From the NCBI GenBank assembly GCA_021774445.1, contig JAJFJA010000006.1, forward strand, positions 49,820 through 113,819: a stretch of 64,000 bases of DNA, in the 5' to 3' direction. The notes below the pieces were generated by a model. That model searched no databases and had not been told where the DNA came from. It saw only the letters and a program-made list of their open reading frames with translations. Origin of the DNA: Alphaproteobacteria bacterium (GTDB taxonomy: Bacteria > Pseudomonadota > Alphaproteobacteria > UBA6615). Shown in pieces: positions 28,739-36,871 of this stretch. Every line of letters begins with the position of its first letter. The first letter of the stretch is position 1. The position numbers and the translations under genes were made by a program.

Positions 28739-29431
28739 ATGACCGCCGGGGATCATCACATACTTGTCGTCGACGACGACACCAGGCTGCGCGATCTGCT
28801 ACGCCGTTTCCTGGCCGAGCACGGCTTCCGCATCAGCACCGCGGCCAACGCCGCCGAGGCCAGGCGCAGGCTTGAAACATTGATCTTCGACCTCATTGTG
28901 TTGGACGTCATGATGCCCGGCGAATCGGGCCTTGAGTTGACGGAGAGTCTGCGCCGATCGAGTACGGTCCCCATCTTGCTCCTCACCGCGCGCGGTGAAT
29001 CGGAGAACCGCATCGACGGGTTGGAACGCGGCGCCGATGACTATCTCGCCAAACCGTTCGAGCCCCGCGAGCTGGTCGCCCGCATCCGCTCTATCCTGCG
29101 CCGCGTGCCCGGCCCGCTACCCGCCCAAACGCCACCGATAGAGATCTCCCTCGGCGCTTGCCGTTATGATCTGCAGCGCGAAGAGCTGGTCAGCCCAACC
29201 GGGCCGATCCGCCTGACCAGTGCCGAAACGCGACTACTCCAGGTCCTTGCCTCCAGTCCGGGCCAGATGATCAGCCGCGAGGAGCTGACCCAGCGCTCCC
29301 AATTCAACGGCAATGTCCGCGCCATCGACGTGCAGGTAACCCGCTTGCGCCGCAAAATCGAACCCGACCCCAGACAGCCCCGCTACTTGCAAACCGTGCG
29401 CGGCCGGGGCTACGTTCTACGGCCGGACTAA
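28739..29431 (+). CDS. OmpR-family response regulator (PetR-like)
   Basis: The 230-residue protein has a receiver domain with acidic pocket VVDDDTRLRD, phosphoacceptor Asp in IVLDVMMPGESG near 56 and the conserved Lys in AKPFEP. A winged-helix C-terminal domain ending RLRRKIEPDPRQPRYLQTVRGRGYVL follows. The ATG at 28739 is preferred to an upstream in-frame ATG at 28682 that overlaps marR. Its stop codon lies within the first of three hairpin repeats that separate it from the sensor kinase. Confidence 0.93.
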   Translation: MTAGDHHILVVDDDTRLRDLLRRFLAEHGFRISTAANAAEARRRLETLIFDLIVLDVMMPGESGLELTESLRRSSTVPILLLTARGESENRIDGLERGADDYLAKPFEPRELVARIRSILRRVPGPLPAQTPPIEISLGACRYDLQREELVSPTGPIRLTSAETRLLQVLASSPGQMISREELTQRSQFNGNVRAIDVQVTRLRRKIEPDPRQPRYLQTVRGRGYVLRPD

Positions 29432-29540
29432 CCGGCCTCAATACGAATACGGCCGGACTAGCCGGCCTCAACACGAATACGGCCGGATTGACCGGCCTCT
29501 GCGGCAAATACGTCTGGATTGATCGGTATCAGCACTCAAT
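29419..29540. repeat. Tandem 30-31 bp repeats, three with hairpins, between regulator and kinase genes
   Basis: Units start at 29419, 29449, 29479 and 29510, and a fragment begins at 29541. The first three each contain GGCCGG and CCGGCC separated by ACTAA, ACTAG or ATTGA, so each can fold into a 6-bp stem with a 5-nt loop. Each unit is joined to the next by a spacer of the type TCAAYACGAATAC. The fourth unit is decayed. Unit 1 includes the last codons and TAA of the response regulator. Confidence 0.8.
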
Positions 29541-29562
29541 ACGGCCTCGATCAGAGTTCCGC

Positions 29563-30870
29563 ATGCTGAAGAAATTTCTCCCTCGCGGCCTGCTGGGTCG
29601 CTCGCTCTTGATTATCGTCGTGCCCTTGGTCGTGCTCCAGGTGGTGAGTGCGCAGGTGTTTTATAACCGCCACTGGGCCAACGTCAGCAGCCATCGCTCC
29701 AACAGTCTCGCCGGCGATGTCGCCATGTTCATCAACTTGCTCGAATCCATGCCGGGCGAGGAAAACACCCGCTGGTTAACCAATCTTGCCCGCACCACCC
29801 TCGATATCCGCCTCAACATTCTGCCCGGCGCCAACCTCGCCGATCAGGGTCCCTATCAACCCAGCGGCGCCCTCGAACGCGCTCTAGCGCGATCTCTCGA
29901 GCAGCTCGTCAATCGGCCCTTCTTCATCGACACCGAGACCAAGCCGGAACGCTTCGTCATCCTGGTGCAGTTACCGGACCGCGTCCTACAGATCGACGCC
30001 AGCGATGAGCGGCTGTTCAGCTCCACCACATCGATCTTCATTCTCTGGATGATCGGCACCTCGCTGGTCTTGTTTGCCGTCGCCACCTTGTTCATGCGCA
30101 ACCAGGTCAGCCCGATCAAGCGGCTTGCGCGGGCGGCGGATAATCTCGGCAAGGGCCGCGACGCGCCGGACTTCCGGCCCTCCGGCGCCACCGAGGTTCG
30201 CCAGGCCGCCGCAGCCTTCCTCGCCATGCGCGATCGCATTAAGCGCCAGATTCAGCAGCGCACCGAGATGCTGGCCGGGGTCAGCCACGATCTGCGCACG
30301 CCCCTGACCCGCATGAAGCTGCAACTCGCCATGTTTCGCGACAGCCGCGAGGTCGACGATCTCGCCGCCGACGTCACCGAAATGGAACGCATGATCGACG
30401 GTTATCTCGATTTCGCCCGTGGCGAGGGCTCGGAGGCGCCGCGGCGCACCGATATCGTTCCCTTGCTGGAGGCCGTGGTCCATGGCGCCCGCCACTCCGG
30501 TGTTGCCATTGAACTCAGCGCCCAAGGACCGCTCGAGTTACCCCTGCGCGGCGACGCTTTTAAGCGCTGCATGACCAATCTCGTTGGTAACGCCGCCCGC
30601 TATGGTCGGCAGATCGCGGTCACTGCCGCTCGCAACGGCAGCGCCCTTGAGGTCACCGTCGACGACGATGGCCCCGGAATCCCACCGGATAAGCGTGCCG
30701 ACGCCTTCCTCCCTTTCTTGCGGCTTGACGAATCCCGCAGCCCGGACACCAGCGGCACCGGCCTCGGCCTGTCCATCGCCCGCGATATCGTGCACAGCCA
30801 TGGCGGCGAGATCACCCTGGGGGAAAGCCCCCTGGGCGGCCTCCGCGCCGCCATCCGCCTGCCCCTCTAG
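29563..30870 (+). CDS. EnvZ-like sensor histidine kinase
   Basis: The 435-residue kinase has a first membrane helix near 14-36 and a periplasmic segment of about 120 residues. A second helix near 157-180, a HAMP domain, the phosphoacceptor box AGVSHDLRTPLTRMK near 240 and HATPase boxes (NLVGNAARYG, DDDGPGIPP, TGLGLSIARDI) follow. The N-terminus FLPRGLLGRSLLIIVVPL resembles EnvZ-like kinases of alphaproteobacteria. The ATG at 29563 starts this segment; an in-frame upstream stretch lies in the repeats and is ignored. The TAG stop overlaps the stop of the convergent oxidoreductase gene. Confidence 0.93.
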   Translation: MLKKFLPRGLLGRSLLIIVVPLVVLQVVSAQVFYNRHWANVSSHRSNSLAGDVAMFINLLESMPGEENTRWLTNLARTTLDIRLNILPGANLADQGPYQPSGALERALARSLEQLVNRPFFIDTETKPERFVILVQLPDRVLQIDASDERLFSSTTSIFILWMIGTSLVLFAVATLFMRNQVSPIKRLARAADNLGKGRDAPDFRPSGATEVRQAAAAFLAMRDRIKRQIQQRTEMLAGVSHDLRTPLTRMKLQLAMFRDSREVDDLAADVTEMERMIDGYLDFARGEGSEAPRRTDIVPLLEAVVHGARHSGVAIELSAQGPLELPLRGDAFKRCMTNLVGNAARYGRQIAVTAARNGSALEVTVDDDGPGIPPDKRADAFLPFLRLDESRSPDTSGTGLGLSIARDIVHSHGGEITLGESPLGGLRAAIRLPL

Positions 30871-31868
30871 ACGGCTTCCCAGCCGCCGCTTTGTGCCGAG
30901 CGGAAACCGGCATCTATGACCCGCATGTTGGCGATAGTATCCTCCAACGAAACCGGCTGCTCTCGCTCGCCACGGATCGCCCGCGAGAACTCGTCGCCTT
31001 GAATGCTGTACTGGTCAACGGTGTCGAAGGTCTCCACCTTCGCCGCACTGGCATCCAACGCGCTGCCGTCATCGATGAAGATCCGGGTTGGGACGTCGTT
31101 CGGCGCGTTGCACGGCACCTCGACTTCGATCCGCCCTTCGGTGCCGATGAACACCGCACGCTGGGCCGGCACCGCCTGCGTCGAAACCGTAAACACCGCC
31201 TGCGCCGAGGGGAAATCCAGCATCGCGCTGGTCACCCGATCGGTGCCGAAGTCTGGATCGCGATCGATTAATGACACCACCCGTTTCGGCTCTTCACCGA
31301 GCACAAAACGACACGTGGTGATCGGATAACACCCGATGTCATACAGCCCGCCACCGCCGATATCCGCCATGTTGCGAACATTCTGCGGATCCTTGAGCAT
31401 GTAGGAGAACACCCATTGGATCGCGCGCATCTCACCAATGGCGCCCGACTGCACCAGCTCCCGCGTGCGCAGCCACTGCGGCATGGTGCGCACCATGAAA
31501 GCTTCCTGGATCAGCACCCCGGTGCGATCACGGACGGCGATCAGCGTCTCCGCCTCTTCGGCCGTCAGGGCGATCGGTTTCTCGCACAGCACATGCTTGC
31601 CGGCTTCCGCCGCCTTGATCGACCACGGCACGTGCAAATGGTTCGGCAGCGGAATATAGACCGCCTCGATGTCCGGGTCCGCCAACAGATCCTCGTAGGA
31701 GCCATAAGCCTTCGGAATACCCGCCGCCGCAGCCGCTTTCTCCGCCCGTGCCAAATCCCGCGACGCCAGGCAGACCATGTCGCAATACTCGGCCTTTTGC
31801 ATTGCCGGGATCACCTTCGCGCGACCGATCAGCGAGTCGCTGATCACGCCCCATTTTACCGCCTTCAT
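30867..31868 (-). CDS. Gfo/Idh/MocA family NAD(P)-dependent oxidoreductase
   Basis: The 333-residue protein has an N-terminal Rossmann fold (KWGVISDSLIGRAKVIPAM, where the glycine motif is altered to SDSLIG), the EKPIALT motif near 95 that carries the catalytic Lys, and GGGGLYDIGCYPI near 175 with the C-terminal-domain His-free variant seen in dimeric dehydrogenase-like members. The substrate is probably a sugar or polyol, but this cannot be specified. It is the last gene of a leftward group and shares CTAG with the kinase stop. Confidence 0.88.
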   Translation of the reverse strand: MKAVKWGVISDSLIGRAKVIPAMQKAEYCDMVCLASRDLARAEKAAAAAGIPKAYGSYEDLLADPDIEAVYIPLPNHLHVPWSIKAAEAGKHVLCEKPIALTAEEAETLIAVRDRTGVLIQEAFMVRTMPQWLRTRELVQSGAIGEMRAIQWVFSYMLKDPQNVRNMADIGGGGLYDIGCYPITTCRFVLGEEPKRVVSLIDRDPDFGTDRVTSAMLDFPSAQAVFTVSTQAVPAQRAVFIGTEGRIEVEVPCNAPNDVPTRIFIDDGSALDASAAKVETFDTVDQYSIQGDEFSRAIRGEREQPVSLEDTIANMRVIDAGFRSAQSGGWEAV

Positions 31869-31892
31869 ATTTCCTCCACTGGAACTGTCGAA

Positions 31893-32231
31893 TTAGAACA
31901 AGCGTCCGCCATTCGGTACTTTGCGATCGACACCGACCAACACCACGGCGCCGGACTCATCTGGAAATCCCAGCACCAGCACTTCGGACATGACTTTGCC
32001 GATCTGCTTGGCCGGAAAATTGATCACCGCCGCGACCTGTCGTCCGACCAGATCCTGCGGCCGATAGTGCACCGTCAACTGCGCCGAAGTCTTCTTCAGC
32101 CCAAAATCTTCGCCGAAATCGATCTTCAGCAAATACGCCGGCTTGCGCGCCTCCGGGTACACCTCGGCAGCCATAACCGTGCCGACCCGGATATCGACAA
32201 GCTCGAAATCGTCATAGCTGATTGCCGGCAT
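31893..32231 (-). CDS. CsaA-like tRNA-binding protein
   Basis: The 112-residue OB-fold protein has FELVDIRVGTVMAAEVYPEARKPAYLLKIDFGE and KVMSEVLVLGF, the signatures of CsaA and the tRNA-binding domain shared with MetRS C-termini. Bacillus CsaA has been described with chaperone-like activity, while the fold suggests tRNA binding. It lies 24 bp before the Gfo/Idh gene on the same strand. Confidence 0.9.
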   Translation of the reverse strand: MPAISYDDFELVDIRVGTVMAAEVYPEARKPAYLLKIDFGEDFGLKKTSAQLTVHYRPQDLVGRQVAAVINFPAKQIGKVMSEVLVLGFPDESGAVVLVGVDRKVPNGGRLF

Positions 32232-32306
32232 GCCGCCCTCGCGATTAGGCGTGCACGCTAGCGAGCCCGGCCGACCCTATCAAGGCCCTGGCCAACTGGA
32301 TTGGCT

Positions 32307-32942
32307 TCAAGCGGCGGCAGCGGCGGCGGCGTCTTCCGTCTTTCGTCCCGGCCAACCGCACAAGCCGCCGGCCCGCCGCAGGTTCTTATCCAGCGCCGCC
32401 ATGGTGCGTCCCTGGTCGGGATCGCTGTCGCCGAACCACACCCGCATGGTAGCGAGCCAAAGCGCCACCACCACCTTGACCCGCACCAGGCCGCGCACGC
32501 CGTCCGTACGGATGCCGGCCGCCATCAGCATCCACGCAAACGAGCGTCCCAATTGCGGCAACGTCACCAGCGCCGCCATCGGATCCGCCGGTAGGTCGCG
32601 CATCATTGCCTTAAGACCGGCTTTGTGCGGCGCCAACACATCGAAACGACGCATCAGCACATCGAACAAACGATCCCGTGGCGTCTCATCGGCCGCCGCC
32701 GCGGCCCGCTGCGCTTCGATCCCGGCCAGGACAGCCGCGTCCGTACGCCGCAGAAACGCCCCGAGAACCGCCGATTTGGACGGAAATTGCCGATACAGCT
32801 CAACGACCGGAACCCCTGCCGCTTCCGCAATGTCGACCAAACTGAGCTTTCTCCAGCCGCGATCCGCCGCCAGCGCTAGGGCAGCGTCGATGATTTTGTC
32901 GCCGGGATCAGCCGGCTTGCGCCGTGCCGGTTGTTTTGCCAT
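32307..32942 (-). CDS. TetR family transcriptional regulator
   Basis: The 211-residue protein has an N-terminal helix-turn-helix: IIDAALALAADRGWRKLSLVDIAEAAGV followed by VVELYRQFPSK. The ligand-binding domain is all-helical and divergent. A GC-rich repeat near the stop codes for a run of alanines (AAAAAAA). The target is unknown. It lies in the same leftward run as proC and the CsaA-like gene. Similar TetR proteins in alphaproteobacteria have been linked to the CoQ/COQ9 family; the resemblance is only in overall pattern here. Confidence 0.86.
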   Translation of the reverse strand: MAKQPARRKPADPGDKIIDAALALAADRGWRKLSLVDIAEAAGVPVVELYRQFPSKSAVLGAFLRRTDAAVLAGIEAQRAAAAADETPRDRLFDVLMRRFDVLAPHKAGLKAMMRDLPADPMAALVTLPQLGRSFAWMLMAAGIRTDGVRGLVRVKVVVALWLATMRVWFGDSDPDQGRTMAALDKNLRRAGGLCGWPGRKTEDAAAAAAA

Positions 32943-32987
32943 CGCGAACTCCTTTCCTCACGGCGCCCGTCGCGCCGGAGATTCATT

Positions 32988-33800
32988 TCAATTGGCCAGC
33001 GCCCGCGACCGCGCCGCCGCGGCCGCAACCGCCCGCCGCATCAGGCGCCCCATACCGTCCTCGCTCATCAGCACGTCCAGCGCCGCCGCCGTCGTGCCCC
33101 CCGGACTGGTAACATTCTTTCGCAGCTCTGCCGCATCTTCCCTGGCTTCGTCCAGCAACGCACCGCTGCCGGCCACCGTCGCCCGGGCGAGTCGCCTAGC
33201 CAAACCTTCTGGCAGGCCGGCAGCCTGCCCAGCCTCGGCTAGGGCTTCCACCAGAAGGAAGACGTAGGCCGGACCGCTGCCCGACACCGCGGTGACAGCG
33301 TCCATCTGCGCTTCGTCGTCGATCCAGGCGATTTCGCCCACCGCCGACAGCAATTGTCCACAAACCTCGCGCTGCACCGGGCTGACGCCCGCATTCGCGC
33401 ATAGCACCGTAATCCCGCGCCCGACCGCCGCCGGCGTATTCGGCATCGCCCGCACCAGAGCCCCGGGCCCACCCAAGCCGTGACTGAGCCCGGCAATGGT
33501 CTTCCCCGCGGCGATCGACACGAACACGGTCGCCGGGTCGACGAACCTGGCGTAGGCCGGTAGCGCCGCATCCATCGCTTGGGGTTTGACCGCCAGGACG
33601 ACGACGGCGGGTTTCAGCGGCGGCAAAGCATCGGCGTGAGTCACCGCGGTGACCCCGGGCAAACTAAAGACCTTTGCCGCGCCATTCGGCTCGACCACGA
33701 AAACGCCTTCGGGCGCCACGCCGCGCGCCAACCAGCCTTGCAGAAGGGCAAGTCCCATCTTGCCGCCACCGACCAGCAGCAACGGGGTCAATTCCGCCAT
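32988..33800 (-). CDS. proC: Pyrroline-5-carboxylate reductase
   Basis: The 270-residue enzyme makes proline from pyrroline-5-carboxylate. It has LLLVGGGKMGLALLQGW for NADPH binding, VVVLAVKPQ, VRAMPNTPAAVGRGITVL, and the signature SGSGPAYVFLLVEALAEAG with the later NVTSPGGTTAAAL. The ATG at 33800 is used; the longer in-frame extension overlaps ybjN and lacks similarity. The ybjN-proC-ubiK neighbourhood is common in Rhodospirillales-like genomes. Confidence 0.95.
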   Translation of the reverse strand: MAELTPLLLVGGGKMGLALLQGWLARGVAPEGVFVVEPNGAAKVFSLPGVTAVTHADALPPLKPAVVVLAVKPQAMDAALPAYARFVDPATVFVSIAAGKTIAGLSHGLGGPGALVRAMPNTPAAVGRGITVLCANAGVSPVQREVCGQLLSAVGEIAWIDDEAQMDAVTAVSGSGPAYVFLLVEALAEAGQAAGLPEGLARRLARATVAGSGALLDEAREDAAELRKNVTSPGGTTAAALDVLMSEDGMGRLMRRAVAAAAARSRALAN

Positions 33801-33814
33801 AAACAGAAGGGTAT

Positions 33815-34315
33815 CTAAGCTTCCCCGACGGTGTCCAGCATCGTGAACGCCAACGCATCCGCCGGCGTGCGGCCACCCCAGGCAACGTAGTGGAAGGCCG
33901 GATAGAACCGGTCCACCTCGCTCACCGCGATATCCACCAAATCCTCGATTTGCTCTGCCGACAGCACGCCACCACGCAGCAGCAGCGCATGCCGGAAGGC
34001 TGGCAATCCGTCCACCGAAGACAGGTCGAAATGGCCAACCCACAACCTGTCGTTGGCCAATGCCAGCAGCTCGAAGATCGGGTTGCGGCTTTCCTTCGGC
34101 ACCCGCACGTCAAAGGCGCACGTCACATGCAGCGCGCCGATTTCCTCGCACCACACGAACAGCATGTGGCAATCGCACCACCGGCCGCCGACTTCGGCGA
34201 TAAGCTGATCCGCACCGTTACGTTCGCAGACCCAATCCCGGGCGATAACCGCCTCTTCGACCAGATCCAGCGGATGAGAACGCCTCTCCGTCAACCCGGC
34301 TACCGACAAGCCCAT
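33815..34315 (-). CDS. YbjN domain-containing protein
   Basis: The 166-residue protein shows HMLFVWCEEIGALHVTCAFDVRVPKESRNPIFELLALANDRLWVGHFDL, the core of the YbjN family (a type III secretion chaperone-like fold). YbjN affects motility and stress responses in enterobacteria. The molecular role here is unknown. It is 14 bp upstream of proC on the same strand and is probably its operon leader. Confidence 0.88.
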   Translation of the reverse strand: MGLSVAGLTERRSHPLDLVEEAVIARDWVCERNGADQLIAEVGGRWCDCHMLFVWCEEIGALHVTCAFDVRVPKESRNPIFELLALANDRLWVGHFDLSSVDGLPAFRHALLLRGGVLSAEQIEDLVDIAVSEVDRFYPAFHYVAWGGRTPADALAFTMLDTVGEA

Positions 34316-34616
34316 AAATCGTCTCCCTGGATACGGTCAATGGTGGAGGGATGGGACCAAACCTACCAGATCTGGCTATCGACACTAGACCTTGGGGTTA
34401 CCACCTGTTTGACATACAAGTCACCCTGTCAGAATCCCCTCTGCAGCGCAACCGCCGGCCCGAAATGTCCTGTGGAAATGTCTGAACAATGGACTGCCCC
34501 CAGTTTGCCGCCCCACAAGGGCCGCCTACATCAACGGGGATAACGGGTTGGGATTAATCAGTCCTTAACGCGGGCGCCGTTGCGGGCCAACGCACCGAGT
34601 GTCGCCTGCACGGGGG
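34316..34616. other. 301-bp gene-free stretch between ybjN start and ubiK end
   Basis: No convincing ORF or RNA gene is seen. It must hold the leftward ybjN-proC promoter and the 3' end of ubiK. A TTGACA hexamer lies at 34409 on the plus strand, with TGACA/TGTCA forming a short inverted repeat, but no good -10 follows at normal spacing. Confidence 0.5.
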
Positions 34617-34919
34617 TCACTTTGCCGGCGTGGCCTTGCCCTTCACGCCTTTCCGCACGCCCGGTTTGGCCGCGACCGCCCCATCTGCCTCGAGCTTCGC
34701 CAGCCGCTGTGCCAGCGCTTCTTGCTCTTCGCGGGCCTTGGCCGCAACCGCCTTTACGGCCTCGAACTCCTCGCGGCTGACCAAATCCATATCGGCGAGC
34801 AGTGTCTGCAGTTTCTGTCGGATCTGCGCTTCCACTTCGCCGCGCATGCCGGCGGCGATCCCGGCGGCGCCGCTGGCGAGTCGGGCGATATCGCTGATCA
34901 CGCGATTCTGACTTTGCAT
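34617..34919 (-). CDS. ubiK: UbiK-type accessory factor (BMFP domain)
   Basis: The 100-residue protein has MQSQNRVISDIARLASGAAG followed by a predicted coiled coil (LVSREEFEAVKAVAAKAREEQEALAQRLAKLEA), the BMFP/YqiC pattern. It ends in a lysine/alanine-rich tail. UbiK trimerises on membranes and aids aerobic ubiquinone synthesis. The ATG at 34919 is the natural start; an upstream extension overlaps the divergent hldD gene. Confidence 0.87.
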   Translation of the reverse strand: MQSQNRVISDIARLASGAAGIAAGMRGEVEAQIRQKLQTLLADMDLVSREEFEAVKAVAAKAREEQEALAQRLAKLEADGAVAAKPGVRKGVKGKATPAK

Positions 34920-35076
34920 ACATGCCTCCGCAGGCTCCCGGATGGGCGTCATACTGCGACCCAAGACCCGCTGCCGCAAGTCATCTTGGTGACCTGCGGC
35001 CCAGTGCCGCGCCACCCGTTGCCGCGCCCCCGAAGGCCGCCTATAAGGGAGCCGACACCCCAAGGGACGGTCGCAC

Positions 35077-36063
35077 ATGATCGTGATTACCGGCGGCGCC
35101 GGATTCATCGGCTCAAACCTCGTTGCCGGGCTCGAAGCCCATGGCGCCGCGGAGCTGGTAGTCTGTGACCGCCTTGGAACCACCGACAAGTGGCGCAACA
35201 TAGCCAAGCGGCGCCTGGCCGACATCGTGCCACCGGACGCCCTGCTCGATTGGCTGAGCGCTCACGGCGACCGGGTCGAAGCGATCTTCCATCTTGGTGC
35301 AATATCCGACACCACCGCCCGCGACGGCGACGCCGTCGTCGCCGCCAACTTCTCCCTGAGTCAGGCTCTGTGGCAGCGCTGCGCGCGCAACGGCACCCGC
35401 CTCATCTATGCGTCATCCGCAGCGACCTACGGCGACGGCGCCAACGGTTTCGATGATTCCCCCGACGACCGGGATATGGCCCAACTGCGTCCGCTGAATC
35501 TTTATGGCTGGTCGAAGCTCGCCTTCGATCGCCGCGTGATCGACTTGCTCGGCGGTGCTGCGCCGCAGCCGCCGCAATGGGCCGGACTACGTTTCTTCAA
35601 TGTTTATGGCCCCAACGAATGGCACAAAGGTGCCCAGCAGAGCATCGTTCCCCAGGTCTATCGGCAAATTCAGGAGTCCGGGCGGGCGCAGCTGTTCCGG
35701 TCCCACCATCCCGACTACCCCGACGGCGGCCAGTTGCGCGATTTCGTGCATGTTGACGACTGTGTCGCCGTCATGCTGTGGCTCTACGACAATCCCGGCA
35801 CCGGCGGTTTATTCAATATCGGCACCGGCCAAGCCCGCAGTTTTGCCGACCTCGCCACCGCCATTTTCCACGCACTCGGCCAAGACCCGGCCATTGACTA
35901 TATCGACATGCCGGAGAATATCCGCCATCAATATCAATACTTCACGCAAGCGCGAATTGAGCGTTTGCGTGCCGCTGGGTACGATCGCCCATTCACCGCT
36001 CTAGAGGATGGCGTCCGCCGCTACGTTTTGGATCATCTGAGCCAAGCGGACCCTTATCGATGA
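35077..36063 (+). CDS. hldD: ADP-L-glycero-D-manno-heptose 6-epimerase
   Basis: The 328-residue extended SDR makes the heptose donor for the LPS inner core. It starts MIVITGGAGFIGSN. HLGAISDTT, YASSAATYG, the catalytic LYGWSKLAFD and NVYGPNEWHKG are HldD/RfaD-specific segments. It is divergent from ubiK and followed directly by lgt. No hldE or other LPS genes are adjacent. Confidence 0.95.
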   Translation: MIVITGGAGFIGSNLVAGLEAHGAAELVVCDRLGTTDKWRNIAKRRLADIVPPDALLDWLSAHGDRVEAIFHLGAISDTTARDGDAVVAANFSLSQALWQRCARNGTRLIYASSAATYGDGANGFDDSPDDRDMAQLRPLNLYGWSKLAFDRRVIDLLGGAAPQPPQWAGLRFFNVYGPNEWHKGAQQSIVPQVYRQIQESGRAQLFRSHHPDYPDGGQLRDFVHVDDCVAVMLWLYDNPGTGGLFNIGTGQARSFADLATAIFHALGQDPAIDYIDMPENIRHQYQYFTQARIERLRAAGYDRPFTALEDGVRRYVLDHLSQADPYR

Positions 36064-36064
36064 C

Positions 36065-36871
36065 ATGGTAGGACCGATCCCCTTCCCGAACATTGACCCG
36101 GTAGCCCTTCAGCTCGGCCCGCTGGCCATCCGCTGGTACGCCCTCGCCTTCATTACCGGCCTGTTGGCCGGCTGGGGTTATGCGCTCTACCTGTTGCGCC
36201 GCGAGCCCCATATTATGACCGGGGAGGAACTTGGCGACTTCTTCACTTGGGCCATCATCGGTGTCGTCGCCGGCGGCCGCCTCGGTTACGTCTCCTTCTA
36301 CATGCCGGGTTATTATGCCTTTAACCCGCTGGAGATCTTCTTTCTCTGGCAAGGCGGTATGTCGTTTCACGGCGGTCTGCTCGGCATGCTCGTCGCCGTG
36401 GTCGCCTTCAGCCAGAAACGCAAGCTGCCCATGCTGGGCGTCGCCGACCTAGTTGCCGCCGCGGCACCCATCGGTCTGTTTTTCGGCCGCATCGCGAATT
36501 TCGTCAACGCTGAGCTCTACGGTCGGCCCGCTGACCTGCCATGGGCGTTTATCTTCCCCGGCGCCGGCGATTTCGGCCGCCATCCCAGCCAATTATACGA
36601 AGCCGGGCTTGAGGGCATTCTGCTGTTCCTCATCTTGTTCCTGCTTGCCCGCTTTACCAATATTCGCCGCCGTCCGGGCATGCTCGCCGGCATCTTCCTC
36701 GGCGGCTATGGCCTGGCCCGCATGTTCGTCGAGTTGTTCCGCGAGCCGGACGCCCATATTGGTTTCCTGCTCGGTGGCGTCACCATGGGCCAACTGCTGT
36801 CGCTGCCCTTGGTCCTCGCCGGCCTGTGGCTTGTGGCGCGCGCGACTCGGACCCCGGCCAAGATGGCGTGA
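36065..36871 (+). CDS. lgt: Prolipoprotein diacylglyceryl transferase
   Basis: The 268-residue inner-membrane enzyme transfers diacylglycerol from phosphatidylglycerol to lipobox cysteines. It has about seven hydrophobic helices. The Lgt signatures GGMSFHGGLLGM and GRIANFVNAELYGRP (with the catalytic Arg) and HPSQLYEAGLEG are present. It starts one base after the hldD stop, and its stop TGA overlaps the GTG of the next gene. Confidence 0.96.
   Translation: MVGPIPFPNIDPVALQLGPLAIRWYALAFITGLLAGWGYALYLLRREPHIMTGEELGDFFTWAIIGVVAGGRLGYVSFYMPGYYAFNPLEIFFLWQGGMSFHGGLLGMLVAVVAFSQKRKLPMLGVADLVAAAAPIGLFFGRIANFVNAELYGRPADLPWAFIFPGAGDFGRHPSQLYEAGLEGILLFLILFLLARFTNIRRRPGMLAGIFLGGYGLARMFVELFREPDAHIGFLLGGVTMGQLLSLPLVLAGLWLVARATRTPAKMA

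Noticed and set aside
34316..34616. Possible small RNA (6S-like) in the gap upstream of ybjN
   Set aside because: I could not build a long rod-like fold with a central bulge by eye and saw no paired promoter and terminator. A covariance search would be needed.
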